Origin: CBDFJH01 sp965198095
GTDB taxonomy: Bacteria > Latescibacterota > UBA2968 > GCA-2709665
Direction: 5' to 3'
Length of the DNA stretch: 64,000 bases
NCBI GenBank assembly: GCA_965198095.1
Contig: OZ240239.1
Span: 744,001-808,000, forward strand
The position numbers were made by a program, and so were the translations under genes. Of the stretch, positions 43,719 to 52,521 are shown piece after piece. Under the pieces are notes generated by a model, which did no database searches, was not told where the DNA came from, and was given only the letters and a program-made list of their open reading frames with translations. Every line of letters starts with the position of its first letter. The stretch's first letter is position 1.

Positions 43719-44618
43719 CTAGGCCGTGATAGTCTCTGAGACCCGATCGATCGCTTCCAAGTGGATTTTCCGGTATTGCTCCGTGGTCGGCATCCAGGTT
43801 GTCTGCAGAAATCCCAGGAGGTGTTCGGTCGCGATGTGGCGTTTGCAGTAGTCCACGGTCATCCCGAAGCTCTCGGGATGCAGATGGTTGCTGCCGGTCG
43901 GGATCTGGTCATAGCCGTGTTCGTCCAGGTCGTTGTAGGTCTTCACCGTCGGATTGTCGTCGCCGAATTCGAGGCGATAGTACCAATTGCTCTGGAGGAC
44001 CTGTGGGGACATCTCCTTGTAGAAGAGGTCGGGATGATGCCAGACGTAATCGGACCATACCCAGGGACGGACATCGGCCTTCGTGACGCATTCGCAAAGG
44101 AAGTGAAAGTCGTGCCAGTAGAGTTCGTTCTGGCGCACGACGACGTGGTGGAAATAACGCTGGTGATCCGCGGTCTCCTCGTCCATACCGAGATGAAAGA
44201 ATCGCGGGCCGTCGAAAATTCCAATCACCTCTTCAATCAGGTCGGAACAGAGGGTGTAGTATTCGTCCGTGGAGACGCGGCGGCCGTAGTCGCCCATCCA
44301 CGCGTCGTGGGTGGTGGCGAAGTTCAGTTTCGGAATCGGCTCCATCCCGAGGTCCCGGACTCTGGAGATTTCCTGCTTCAGTGTTTCGACGGTCCAGGCA
44401 TTTTCGACCGCGATCTCCGGATGGCTGCGATACTGGACGCCGTCGCCCAGATCGATCACGACCATGTTCATGCCGGCGTGCGCCATCTTCTGGAGGATGT
44501 CGCCCCAGACCGACGCATCGAATCGCAGATAGGACCGGTAGCCGCGGAACGCCAGGCTCGGCTCGATTCGGTCTTCCCACATGTTGAAGCTGAGATGTAC
44601 GAGATGGGCCCAGATCAT
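43719..44618 (-). CDS. GH20-like family protein (beta-hexosaminidase fold, catalytic domain only)
   Basis: A 299-residue TIM-barrel protein resembling the catalytic domain of family 20 glycoside hydrolases. The key feature is FFHLGMDEETADH, matching the GH20 D-E catalytic pair in HxGxDE. Other barrel strands are GMNMVVIDLGDGVQYRSHPEI, GMEPIPKLNFATTHDAWMG, RPWVWSDYVWHHPDLFYKEM and GYDQIPTGSNHLHPESFG. There is no N-terminal GH20b domain and no signal peptide, so it is shorter than a standard hexosaminidase. The ATG at 44618 is fixed by GGAGG. It lies 283 bases downstream of the FAD oxidoreductase, at the end of the long minus-strand cluster. Confidence 0.72.
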   Translation of the reverse strand: MIWAHLVHLSFNMWEDRIEPSLAFRGYRSYLRFDASVWGDILQKMAHAGMNMVVIDLGDGVQYRSHPEIAVENAWTVETLKQEISRVRDLGMEPIPKLNFATTHDAWMGDYGRRVSTDEYYTLCSDLIEEVIGIFDGPRFFHLGMDEETADHQRYFHHVVVRQNELYWHDFHFLCECVTKADVRPWVWSDYVWHHPDLFYKEMSPQVLQSNWYYRLEFGDDNPTVKTYNDLDEHGYDQIPTGSNHLHPESFGMTVDYCKRHIATEHLLGFLQTTWMPTTEQYRKIHLEAIDRVSETITA

Positions 44619-44901
44619 GACGGCATCCTCCACTGAAAGTTGGCTTCGAACTGTTGACACCAAACCACACGGAGATCTTGCACTTATCGCGGCTCCGGCA
44701 CCTGGACCTGATCTCCGTAAGCTCAGCTCTCTTCCCGGCCCCGTTCGTGTCGAGTGCCCCGAGCCCAAAGGCGAGGGGTTTATCGAGAGACAAGGCTCAC
44801 CCGACAGGCCGGCCCGCCCCCTTCGATACACCCGCAAGACCATTCGCCTATGATCAGCTGAACATCTCGCTCATAGGGCACTCAAGGACACGGGGCTCTA
44901 C

Positions 44902-46398
44902 TTATGGCAACCCTTTCGAGACGGAGGGGAGGCGGGCATAGTTGAAGCCCTGCTCGACCAGCTCCCGCTGAAGGGTGGAAACATCCAGCTTCCGGGGCGT
45001 CACGCCGGCCTGCGCGGACAGGGCCGCCGCGGTTCCGGCGACCTGTCCCGCGAGTGCGCCGGGGGTGATGCTGTAGCAGACACAGCGTCCGGCAACCAGG
45101 AGGTTGTCCACTTTCTTCGGAAGCAGCGTCCGGTAGGGGATGTTCATGTCGCCGCAAACCGTCTCGATCATTTTGGCCGACCTGAAGCGCGCGGGATGAT
45201 CCGTAACAAAGTGGAAGACGAGCGAGCCGGTGACCTCACGGAAATGAATGACGGTATCCTCGAACAGCCTGGAGGCCAACGTATCTTCCTTTCTCAACAG
45301 GTGCTCACCCACGAGCGTTCTCGTTTCCCTGACCCCGATGTGCACGCCGGTCTCGATCAGAGAGGCGTTTTCGAACCCCGGGACGTACTTCCTGAAGAAC
45401 GCAGCCTTCCGCCACTGAAGCTTCCTGAGGGCGCCCTCCGCCCGCGCCACGTCGTCCGGATTCAGGCAGTCGATCGGGCCGATCTTGACTTTGGGATAAT
45501 CGGAGAACATCGCGATGCCCCGTCCCAGCCACATGAACTGCAGAAAGTTGATTTTCTCGATATCTCCGTTTGCCGCCGCCCGCTTAAGGAGGTCGGAAAA
45601 GCCCTCGAAATGCGTATGCACCACGCATTGGTCCTGAAGCGTACGTGCTTCGAGTTCTTCAAGGGAGATCGGATCCGCCGCACGAGGACTGCGCATCAGC
45701 TGGTCGGGATGCGCCTTCAGGTATTGCAACGTCTTCGCGATGTCCACGTTGCATATCAGGCTGTGCATGCCCGGCCCGAACCTCTCCTTCACGGGCCGGA
45801 GCTTGTAGGGAGCGCCCGCACGAGCCACGATATCCGCATCCCCCGTTGCATCCACGACGACCTTTCCGAGCAGCGCCTGGCGCCCCGCCTTGTTTTCCAC
45901 GACGATGCCTTTCACAGCCCCGCCTTCCACGATCGTGTCCGCCACAAAGGTGTGATAAAGCAGCTTGACGCCCGCCTCCTCCACCATATCCAGAAGCACC
46001 TGTTTGGAGACTTCGGGGTTGATGAAGACGTCCATCCTCGGGTCATTTTGGACATCTTGCCAAGAGACCTTCAACCCGGAAGTGTCCACCAGCCGCCTCA
46101 GCATCTCCACAATGATGGACTCCTCCCCCGCCTCAGCCTCGGACGTCTTGTGGGGTCGATGGGGAGAAGGGACCATGGCGGCCACCATCTGGCCGCCAAG
46201 AAACCCGTAGCGCTCGACGAGGAGCGTGTCGGCACCCTTCCTGGCGGCCGCGATCGCGGCGCAGACACCCGTGGGACTGCCGCCGGCGACGATGACGTCG
46301 GCCGTCTTGGCCACGGGGAGACGCCTGACGGGCTCGAGAACGACGGATCGATCCGGATCGATCGAAAATTTGGTCGGGGTATCCGTGTGTACGGCCAC
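44902..46398 (-). CDS. FAD-dependent oxidoreductase (FAD_oxidored family)
   Basis: A 498-residue flavoprotein. The N-terminal dinucleotide-binding region is ADVIVAGGSPTGVCAAIAAARKGADTLLVERYGFLGGQMVAAMV, typical of the 'FAD dependent oxidoreductase' group common in glycan-degrading gene clusters. Further family features are GKVVVDATGDADIVARAGAPY, IETGVHIGVRETRTLVGEHLLRKEDTLASRLFEDTVIHF, and the C-terminal IPYRTLLPKKVDNLLVAGRCVCYS. The GTG at 46398 follows the upstream stop by 13 bases with GAGGAGC as ribosome site. No signal peptide. Substrate unknown. Confidence 0.85.
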   Translation of the reverse strand: MAVHTDTPTKFSIDPDRSVVLEPVRRLPVAKTADVIVAGGSPTGVCAAIAAARKGADTLLVERYGFLGGQMVAAMVPSPHRPHKTSEAEAGEESIIVEMLRRLVDTSGLKVSWQDVQNDPRMDVFINPEVSKQVLLDMVEEAGVKLLYHTFVADTIVEGGAVKGIVVENKAGRQALLGKVVVDATGDADIVARAGAPYKLRPVKERFGPGMHSLICNVDIAKTLQYLKAHPDQLMRSPRAADPISLEELEARTLQDQCVVHTHFEGFSDLLKRAAANGDIEKINFLQFMWLGRGIAMFSDYPKVKIGPIDCLNPDDVARAEGALRKLQWRKAAFFRKYVPGFENASLIETGVHIGVRETRTLVGEHLLRKEDTLASRLFEDTVIHFREVTGSLVFHFVTDHPARFRSAKMIETVCGDMNIPYRTLLPKKVDNLLVAGRCVCYSITPGALAGQVAGTAAALSAQAGVTPRKLDVSTLQRELVEQGFNYARLPSVSKGLP

Positions 46399-46411
46399 GT
46401 ATCCACGCTCC

Positions 46412-47110
46412 TCAGCGTTGCATTTCAGGGCCCGGACGCCAATGCCAGTTGTCTGGCGGCCAGACGTTTGCGCCTTTGATAAAGTCGGGGCTTTCCGGCA
46501 GGGAAAACCCGTCACGCACCGTTTCCGCCCATCTTTGAAGGTGGGGCGTCCTTCTGTGATACTCGAAGGCGTCCTTGTTGACGTAGGCCTCATACAGGTA
46601 GAGCTCAGTCGGATCGTTCTTGTTTTGAAACAGGTCGAACCTCAGGCATCCGGGTTCTTCGTTGACGGCGCCGGTCGCGTCCAGGCGGGAGGCCTCTATA
46701 AAGTCCCGGACGCGATCGTCCGCGACGAGCAGCCGTGCGTGGATGATGAACAGACCCTTTTGGAAGGCCTCACCCCCGGCGGCGGACGTGCGAACCGAAT
46801 CCCAGTGGCCCTCACCCGCCGATGAGACCGGGACGCAGGCTGAGACCTCGATCGCCTGTGAGGTCCAACCTGCTGTGGCCGCCTTCCATTTCAGGAAGTG
46901 CGGGCGACTCAGATGATCCTGAACCGCGGCTTCGTTGTCGTATACCTCGCACAGGCCCAGCTTGGTCGGCTCGGCTTCATCCTGAATGATGTCGAAGCGC
47001 CGACACCCCGGTTCGTTCAAGACCGAACCTTCTGCGTCGGCGATCATTTCGCGGAGATAGTCATCCAGATGTTGTCGTTTCACACGGATTCTCACCATCA
47101 GGACTTCCAT
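46412..47110 (-). CDS. Tandem antibiotic-biosynthesis-monooxygenase (ABM) domain protein
   Basis: A 232-residue protein with two ferredoxin-like ABM domains: residues about 1-85 (VRIRVKRQHLDDYLREMIADAEGSVLNEPGCRRFDIIQDEAEPTKLGLCEVYDNEAAVQDHLSRPHFLKW) and about 115-205 (VADDRVRDFIEASRLDATGAVNEEPGCLRFDLFQNKNDPTELYLYEAYVNKDAFEYHRRTPHLQRW). The EPGCxRFD and H-xxxPHxxxW signatures occur in both. Single-domain relatives include YgiN quinol monooxygenase and LsrG isomerase; a duplicated chain could form an internal dimer. The ATG at 47110 has a GAGGAA ribosome site. It is directly upstream of the FAD oxidoreductase. Confidence 0.87.
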   Translation of the reverse strand: MEVLMVRIRVKRQHLDDYLREMIADAEGSVLNEPGCRRFDIIQDEAEPTKLGLCEVYDNEAAVQDHLSRPHFLKWKAATAGWTSQAIEVSACVPVSSAGEGHWDSVRTSAAGGEAFQKGLFIIHARLLVADDRVRDFIEASRLDATGAVNEEPGCLRFDLFQNKNDPTELYLYEAYVNKDAFEYHRRTPHLQRWAETVRDGFSLPESPDFIKGANVWPPDNWHWRPGPEMQR

Positions 47111-47152
47111 AGGCCGTTCCTCACGGCTTGTTTGTCGCCGTCGTTCCACGAT

Positions 47153-48892
47153 CTATACGGCGGAGGCGCCCGGGCGGGACGTCTCTGCGGATCGTCTGTC
47201 GAGCGGTTCGTTTCGGGGTATCAGCTCGAGCGCTGCGGTGTGGGCGAAGAGATAGCCATACGCCATCTCTTTCGGAGAAAGACTCAACCTGCTCCCGCCC
47301 TTCGGCAGCCGAATCGAACCGACGTCCAGCCAGCGATAGTCTTCGTAAGATCGTGTCGCCTCAACGGTTCCAGACGCCGACCCGATCCTGCCTTTGACGA
47401 CAAAGGTCGCGCCGTCATGGGGCTTCGGGCAGGCCAGCCGGATCCTCAGGCGGTAGTCTCCCGCTTCGGGCGCGTCGACGCTCCACGTGAGCCGTTGTTC
47501 AGGGGCGAACCAGTTCGTTACGGCCGTCTCCGGTCCTTCTCGGGTGATCTTCAGGCGGCCGCCCTTGACCCCGCGCCCTTCCGCCCTCGCATCTTGGACA
47601 GGAAGTCGCGTGAAGCCCTTTTCGCTCAGGTGTATCGTTTCGGCCCGGTCCTCGGGGCGGCTCTTGCCAACGATCTTCGGAGCCCTAGTGAACCGCAGCC
47701 TGAGGACGTTGAGGACGGGATCGGGAGGCGACATCGGCAGCCCGTGGATCTCCAGCCCGGACCGGGTGCAGACGGTCTTGAGCGAGGTCTGTCCACTCAG
47801 CAACATCGCGGACGACGGGTCGACGAAGAGGCCTGGAATGACGAGTCGGTCCGAATCGGGCCATCGACTCAGGAAGACGTAGACCGTGTTCCGCCTTCGG
47901 GTGGTCAACACGTCCGTCGAGCCGGTCTCAACACGGCCCGCTTCGGTCGCGTAAATGGCTGCACCGTTCACGTTCAGCCAGTGACCGACCGCTTTCATGC
48001 GGTCGACCTGACGTTCGGGAACCGTTCCATCCGGCAGCGGGCCGACGTTCAACAGGAAGTTGCCCCCTTCCGAAGCGACCCTGGCCAAGTTCTCCACAAG
48101 GTTTTGAACGCTAAACTGGGGAGAGTCCTTGTGCCACCCCCAACCTTCCTTGCTGATGGACTGGCAGGCCTCGAACGTGTAGCCGGTGAGGTCCTCCGGC
48201 AGCTTCCTTTCCGGCGTGAAGAAATCTCCGTAACGCGCTCGGTCGTTCACGGCCGCGCCCGGCTGGTGTTTCTTCACGAGACGATAGAGCTTGCGACCCT
48301 GCCACATTTTCTCGCTCTTGTGGGACCCGTCGAACCAGATTCCGTCGATCCGACCGTAGCGCGTGCAGAGCTCCTCGACCTGCCCGTGACAGTATTCGAG
48401 GTAGGCGGGCCAGTCCGGACGCTGGTCCGACGGGGGATGATCGAGGTCTTTGAACGCGCCCGGAAAGTGGACGAAATTGGGATGGTGCCAGTCTGGCTGA
48501 GAGTAGTAGAGGCAGATTCGCATCCTGCGTCGATGGCAGGCCTCGATCAGCTCCCGGGTGAGGTCGCGTCCAAACGGCGTGTTCGTGATCTTGTAGTCTG
48601 TGAGGCTGCTGTCGAAGAGACAGAATCCGTCGTGGTGTTTGGCCGTGAAGGTGATGTAGCGACAGCCGGCCCTTTCCGCGAGGTCGACCCAGGCTTCGGC
48701 GTCGAACTTCGACGGATTGAACCGATCCATCAGGGGTTCATACGCTCGTTTCGGTATGTCCTCCACGTACTGCACCCATTCTCCCCGTTCCAGCAGGGCA
48801 TAGAGGCCAAAATGAATGAACATGCCGAATCGGGATTCCCGGAACCATCGAAGCTTTGGATCCGTGGCGGATTTCTTCAGGACGATGGGCAT
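47153..48892 (-). CDS. Alpha-L-fucosidase (GH29)
   Basis: A 579-residue GH29 enzyme that would hydrolyse terminal alpha-L-fucose. Family landmarks are WFRESRFGMFIHFGLYALLERGEWVQY, the metal-free active-site region YITFTAKHHDGFCLFDSSLTDY, RICLYYSQPDWHHPNF, the nucleophile aspartate in GRIDGIWFDGSHKSEKMW, and GGNFLLNVGPLPDGTVPERQVDRM. The C-terminal 150 residues look like beta-sandwich material (SVDAPEAGDYRLRIRLACPKPHDGATFVV), possibly carbohydrate-binding. No signal peptide is evident, so it is predicted cytoplasmic and would act on imported oligosaccharides. Confidence 0.93.
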   Translation of the reverse strand: MPIVLKKSATDPKLRWFRESRFGMFIHFGLYALLERGEWVQYVEDIPKRAYEPLMDRFNPSKFDAEAWVDLAERAGCRYITFTAKHHDGFCLFDSSLTDYKITNTPFGRDLTRELIEACHRRRMRICLYYSQPDWHHPNFVHFPGAFKDLDHPPSDQRPDWPAYLEYCHGQVEELCTRYGRIDGIWFDGSHKSEKMWQGRKLYRLVKKHQPGAAVNDRARYGDFFTPERKLPEDLTGYTFEACQSISKEGWGWHKDSPQFSVQNLVENLARVASEGGNFLLNVGPLPDGTVPERQVDRMKAVGHWLNVNGAAIYATEAGRVETGSTDVLTTRRRNTVYVFLSRWPDSDRLVIPGLFVDPSSAMLLSGQTSLKTVCTRSGLEIHGLPMSPPDPVLNVLRLRFTRAPKIVGKSRPEDRAETIHLSEKGFTRLPVQDARAEGRGVKGGRLKITREGPETAVTNWFAPEQRLTWSVDAPEAGDYRLRIRLACPKPHDGATFVVKGRIGSASGTVEATRSYEDYRWLDVGSIRLPKGGSRLSLSPKEMAYGYLFAHTAALELIPRNEPLDRRSAETSRPGASAV

Positions 48893-48918
48893 CTCACGCT
48901 CTTTCGGCTATTTCACGG

Positions 48919-49860
48919 CTATGGAAGAAGCCCCGTGTCCAGCATGGTCTGTTTGAGCAACGCCCTCTGTCCCTCAGTCAGCTGCGCGTTGGGCGCGCGC
49001 ATCGGGCTGGCCGGCAGGCCCACGAATTCCATGGAGGCCTTGATGGCAGCCACCCAGTCCATGGAGGCGACCGGCACGTAATAGGGTGTGAGGACATTGT
49101 TGGCCATGTCCCTGGCCGCTGCCAAGCGCCCCTCGCGAAGGTGATTCCAAAACTGGAGACTGGCCTTCGGCGCGAACTGTCCGATGCCGGTGATGCAGGC
49201 CGGTACGCCGTAGCTATACATGAAGAACCAGTGTTCGTCGCCCCAATCGCCGATGATCGCCAGGCGGTCCTTCGTCTTCCTTACGACCTGCTGTGCGTAG
49301 GTCAGGTCCCCCCCTTCCATCTTCATAGCCACGACGTTGTCAATACTGGCGAGGCGGTCGACGAGCGCGGGAGAGAGGGGAAGGCCTTTTCCCCGGTGCC
49401 AGGCGACGTGCTCCTCGTGGATCACGAGGCCGATGTCGGTCGCTGCGTTGATGGCCTCGAAATGTCTGTAGAAGGGATCGTCGTGGAGGTCTGGGTCATA
49501 GGGCGTGTAAAGAATCGGCATCGTGATGAAGCAACCGTCGGCGCCGATCTCCTGCGCGTATTTCGCGAACGCCACGGACTGACCCGTCCACCACGCGTAG
49601 GTGCTGGTCAGGACCGGAACGCGTCCGGCCGCCGCCTCGACGACCGTCTTGGTAACCGCCTTGATTTCATCGCAGGAAAGGTAACAGAACTCCGAAACCG
49701 CCTTGCTCAACGCCAGAACATGGATCCCATTCTGGATGAGGAACTCCACGTGCGTCCGCATTCCGTCGTGGTTGATCGAACCATCATCGTTGAACAGCGT
49801 GGGCAACCCGGCTACGACACCCACGATCCTGTCCTTCAACTCCCGCGGCGTGCTGGCCAC
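48919..49860 (-). CDS. DapA/NAL family (dihydrodipicolinate synthase-like) protein with altered active site
   Basis: A 313-residue TIM-barrel protein of the Schiff-base aldolase family. The lysine is kept in NVVAMKMEGGDLTYAQQV. However, the GTTGE-type loop is replaced by LSKAVSEFCYLS, and the YNxP tyrosine motif by LVIHEEHVAW, so the usual Thr-Tyr proton relay is missing. It is therefore unlikely to be DapA or N-acetylneuraminate lyase; a dehydratase or aldolase of a sugar acid is possible. AAGGGGAG precedes the GTG. It lies between the fucosidase and aminotransferase genes with gaps under 30 bases. Confidence 0.85.
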   Translation of the reverse strand: MASTPRELKDRIVGVVAGLPTLFNDDGSINHDGMRTHVEFLIQNGIHVLALSKAVSEFCYLSCDEIKAVTKTVVEAAAGRVPVLTSTYAWWTGQSVAFAKYAQEIGADGCFITMPILYTPYDPDLHDDPFYRHFEAINAATDIGLVIHEEHVAWHRGKGLPLSPALVDRLASIDNVVAMKMEGGDLTYAQQVVRKTKDRLAIIGDWGDEHWFFMYSYGVPACITGIGQFAPKASLQFWNHLREGRLAAARDMANNVLTPYYVPVASMDWVAAIKASMEFVGLPASPMRAPNAQLTEGQRALLKQTMLDTGLLP

Positions 49861-49887
49861 GTGTCTCCCCTTTCTTTCAAGACAGAA

Positions 49888-50796
49888 TCAGGCAGGTCCG
49901 TAGACAGGCGTGCTCCTTGCGCCGCTCTTGAGCAACGCCTGATACGCGTCGCGGATTCGGACCGTAACGGGCCCCGGCTTCCCGTCGTCTCCGATGATGC
50001 GCCCGTCGATCTCGCCCACCGGAAAGATGCCGCCGGCGGAGCTCGAAAAGAAGACTTCGTCGGCGTTGTAGAAATCGAAGACGGTGAGTCGGCCCTCCCT
50101 GACAGGGATTTCCGCCTCCGCGGCGAGCTCGAGGACCGTTCCGCGGGTCACGCCGACGAGGATGTTGTTCGCCGGCGTGTAGATCACGCCTTGCCGGACG
50201 GCGAAGACGTTGTAGCCCGGGGCTTCCGTGACATCGCCGTCCATCCCGAGCTCCAGGGCGTCGTCGTAGCCGGACTCGTTTGCCTCCATGCGCATCAGAA
50301 CGTGATTGAGATAGTTGATGCTCTTCACCTTCGAAGGCAGGCATATGTCGGGAATCCTTCGCCAGGAGGCGACCTTGATGCGCATCCCCTTCAGGTCCAC
50401 GTCGCCCGCCACGAGGCTGAGGTAGGGCCAGGCAAAGACGATGATGCTGGGCGTCGTGTTGTAGGGGCTCAGGGTCGGTTGCTCGCCCACCCCTCGCGTG
50501 GCGATGATCTTGACGTAGGCATTCCTGAAGTTGCTGCGCCGGACGGTCTCGACGACGACGTATTTCAACGCCATCCTGGAAAGGGAGAGCTGGAGTTTCA
50601 CGGCGTGGGCCGACTCGAACAGCCTGTCGATATGTCTGTCCAGCTTGAAGATGGCGCCGGCCCAGGCGCAGCAGGTCTCGTATATGGCGTCGCCGTAGAG
50701 GAGTGCGTGGTCGAACACCGAGATCTTCGCATCGCTTTCGCCATAAAAGGCGCCATCGATGTAGACGACTGGCTTGGCGTCCTTCTCGCTCATCAT
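49888..50796 (-). CDS. Class IV aminotransferase (branched-chain / D-amino acid type)
   Basis: A roughly 302-residue fold-type IV PLP enzyme. It has VVYIDGAFYGESDAKISVFDHALLYGDAIYETCCAWAGAIFKLDRHIDRLFESA, the PLP lysine in SKVKSINYLNHVLMRMEANE, DDALELGMDGDVTEAPGYNVFAV and LVGVTRGTVLELAAEAEIPV. The glutamate before the EAPGYN turn matches IlvE. It may be a branched-chain amino acid, D-amino acid or omega-type transaminase. In its operon it could aminate or deaminate a sugar-derived keto acid. The start at 50796 (MMSEKDAKPV) has GGGAGGG about 12 bases before. Confidence 0.88.
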   Translation of the reverse strand: MMSEKDAKPVVYIDGAFYGESDAKISVFDHALLYGDAIYETCCAWAGAIFKLDRHIDRLFESAHAVKLQLSLSRMALKYVVVETVRRSNFRNAYVKIIATRGVGEQPTLSPYNTTPSIIVFAWPYLSLVAGDVDLKGMRIKVASWRRIPDICLPSKVKSINYLNHVLMRMEANESGYDDALELGMDGDVTEAPGYNVFAVRQGVIYTPANNILVGVTRGTVLELAAEAEIPVREGRLTVFDFYNADEVFFSSSAGGIFPVGEIDGRIIGDDGKPGPVTVRIRDAYQALLKSGARSTPVYGPA

Positions 50797-50890
50797 CACC
50801 GATCGCCCTCCCGAGTCCGTGGATCGTAAAATCAAACTTCACCGCAGAGAAGGGATCGAACAGAAAACGTCGGCGGAACCATCCGGCAGA

Positions 50891-52489
50891 TCAGGCCTTG
50901 GCCTGAACCTTTATGTTTACACCGAGCACGGTGAGCCGCGAAGCGATTTCCGGGTTTCGTTCCACGACTCTGACCGCCAACTCGCCCGGACCCGGCTGCG
51001 CCAACTCGGGCGTCAACTCGCATTCAAGGAAGTGGTGGGGACGATTCCCGGGACGGTACATCCCGCCCGTTGTATCGGGGAGGGTTCGCATTTCCATCGC
51101 GAGCGGTTTGCCGTCCAGGCTGAATTCGAGCCGATCCTCAACCGTAAGCTCTTCGACGTGCACCTCGAGGGTCATTTTAGAAACCGCGGCCGGATCGTCC
51201 GCGATGTATAGACTGTAAAGCACCGGCTCGCGCCCAAGCGTCTGAGACCGGTTCACGGACTCTCCAGTGATGAAGGGATAGAGCTTGGCGTGCCGGGCCA
51301 CAGCCTCCGGATCTGCGATTTCATACAAGAAGCTCAGGTCCCAGGCCTCGCCGTAATCTCCCGGGTTCAGATTGAAGATCGACAGCCCATCGACGCCCTT
51401 CGCGAAGGCCATCCGGGCGCCCGCGTGCCACATCTCCCCGGTTACGACGTAGTCCAACTCCAGCGACCGAGGCGGCACACCCGCGAACGAAGGCTTCTGG
51501 TCGGGACGATGACTGACGCTGGTCGTCCTCGGCCAATCGAGGATCGGACAATAGTTCATCAAGACCTTGACCGGTGTGCCCCTGGCCAGTTCCACGAACT
51601 GCTCCAGGGGGGCGTCGATCGTAAAGCAGAGGTGCCCGGTCGGGATCAACAGATCGATCAGTCCCTCTTCGACCCACGTCCTGACATCCATTCCCAGGCG
51701 CCGGCAGTCCCCCAGGTTTGCCCATACCCGGCACAGCAGTTCCACCGGCCTTCCCTGTTCCCGTTCTGCCTCCCGGGCGATCGCACGAATCCGGCGCACC
51801 ATATCGGTCAGCAAGTGTCGGTTCTCGACCGCCTCGTCCGGCCTGAAGTAGTGGGGTCGACGCTGGAAGTCGAGCTGCAGGCCCTGAACCCGATACAGCG
51901 CGAACAGCTCTTCGGCGACGTCAATCGTTCGCTGCCGCACCTCGGGATGCGAGAAGTCCAGCTGCCAGGTGTAGTTGACGTTCCTGTAGTCCTCGGAAAC
52001 CTGGGCTCCGTAGAGGAGGGATGAGGAGCCGTGTCGGGCGTGCTCTCCGATGCGCCAGTCCGGGTGGTCGCGATTCATCGGGTCAAAATCGATTCCGCAC
52101 TGGCAATCATAAATCCTAAGGTCGGGATAGACCGTGAGCCCTCTTTCGATCCCGCGGTCGAGCACGACCCGGAGCGGGTCGATGCCCTGACCAAGGAGCG
52201 ACTCGAGGTTATGCTTTTCGCGATAGGCGTTGATGTCCGGCATTCTATCCATCCCGTGTCCCCACCGCGTGCCCACTTTCGTGTCGTATTCGTAAGCCCC
52301 GGGCAATCCGACGCTGTAGCACAGGGTGTCCACTTGTGTGTCGACAAGCACGTCCACCTGTCTCTGCAGGTGTTCGACGGTCAGCGGATCCCTGAACGCG
52401 ATGCAGCTGCCATCACAGGTTGAGACGAAGCGCACGGTTTTCTCCCGTATGTCCGCTTTCGAACCCCAGGCAAGCGGCTTCGGGGCCAT
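50891..52489 (-). CDS. Unknown protein, probable TIM-barrel glycosidase-like
   Basis: A 532-residue cytoplasmic protein not assigned to a named family. It contains EHLQRQVDVLVDTQVDTLCYSVGLPGAYEYDTKVGTRWGHG, RGLTVYPDLRIYDCQCG, NYTWQLDFSHPEVRQRTIDVAEELFALYRVQGLQLDFQRRPHYF and LIPTGHLCFTIDAPLEQFVELARGTPVKVLMNYCPIL, an alternation of strands and helices consistent with a barrel; YGAQVSEDYRNVNYTWQLDFSHPEVRQ recalls GH10-like and DUF4434-like proteins. The C-terminal 130 residues look beta-rich. Start MAPKPLAWGSKADIREKT is chosen because upstream residues overlap NhaC. It shares style with 9434-11221 but I cannot assert homology. Confidence 0.6.
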   Translation of the reverse strand: MAPKPLAWGSKADIREKTVRFVSTCDGSCIAFRDPLTVEHLQRQVDVLVDTQVDTLCYSVGLPGAYEYDTKVGTRWGHGMDRMPDINAYREKHNLESLLGQGIDPLRVVLDRGIERGLTVYPDLRIYDCQCGIDFDPMNRDHPDWRIGEHARHGSSSLLYGAQVSEDYRNVNYTWQLDFSHPEVRQRTIDVAEELFALYRVQGLQLDFQRRPHYFRPDEAVENRHLLTDMVRRIRAIAREAEREQGRPVELLCRVWANLGDCRRLGMDVRTWVEEGLIDLLIPTGHLCFTIDAPLEQFVELARGTPVKVLMNYCPILDWPRTTSVSHRPDQKPSFAGVPPRSLELDYVVTGEMWHAGARMAFAKGVDGLSIFNLNPGDYGEAWDLSFLYEIADPEAVARHAKLYPFITGESVNRSQTLGREPVLYSLYIADDPAAVSKMTLEVHVEELTVEDRLEFSLDGKPLAMEMRTLPDTTGGMYRPGNRPHHFLECELTPELAQPGPGELAVRVVERNPEIASRLTVLGVNIKVQAKA

Positions 52490-52521
52490 CGTCTTGCAAA
52501 GAGATCGGAAAAAATCAGAAT

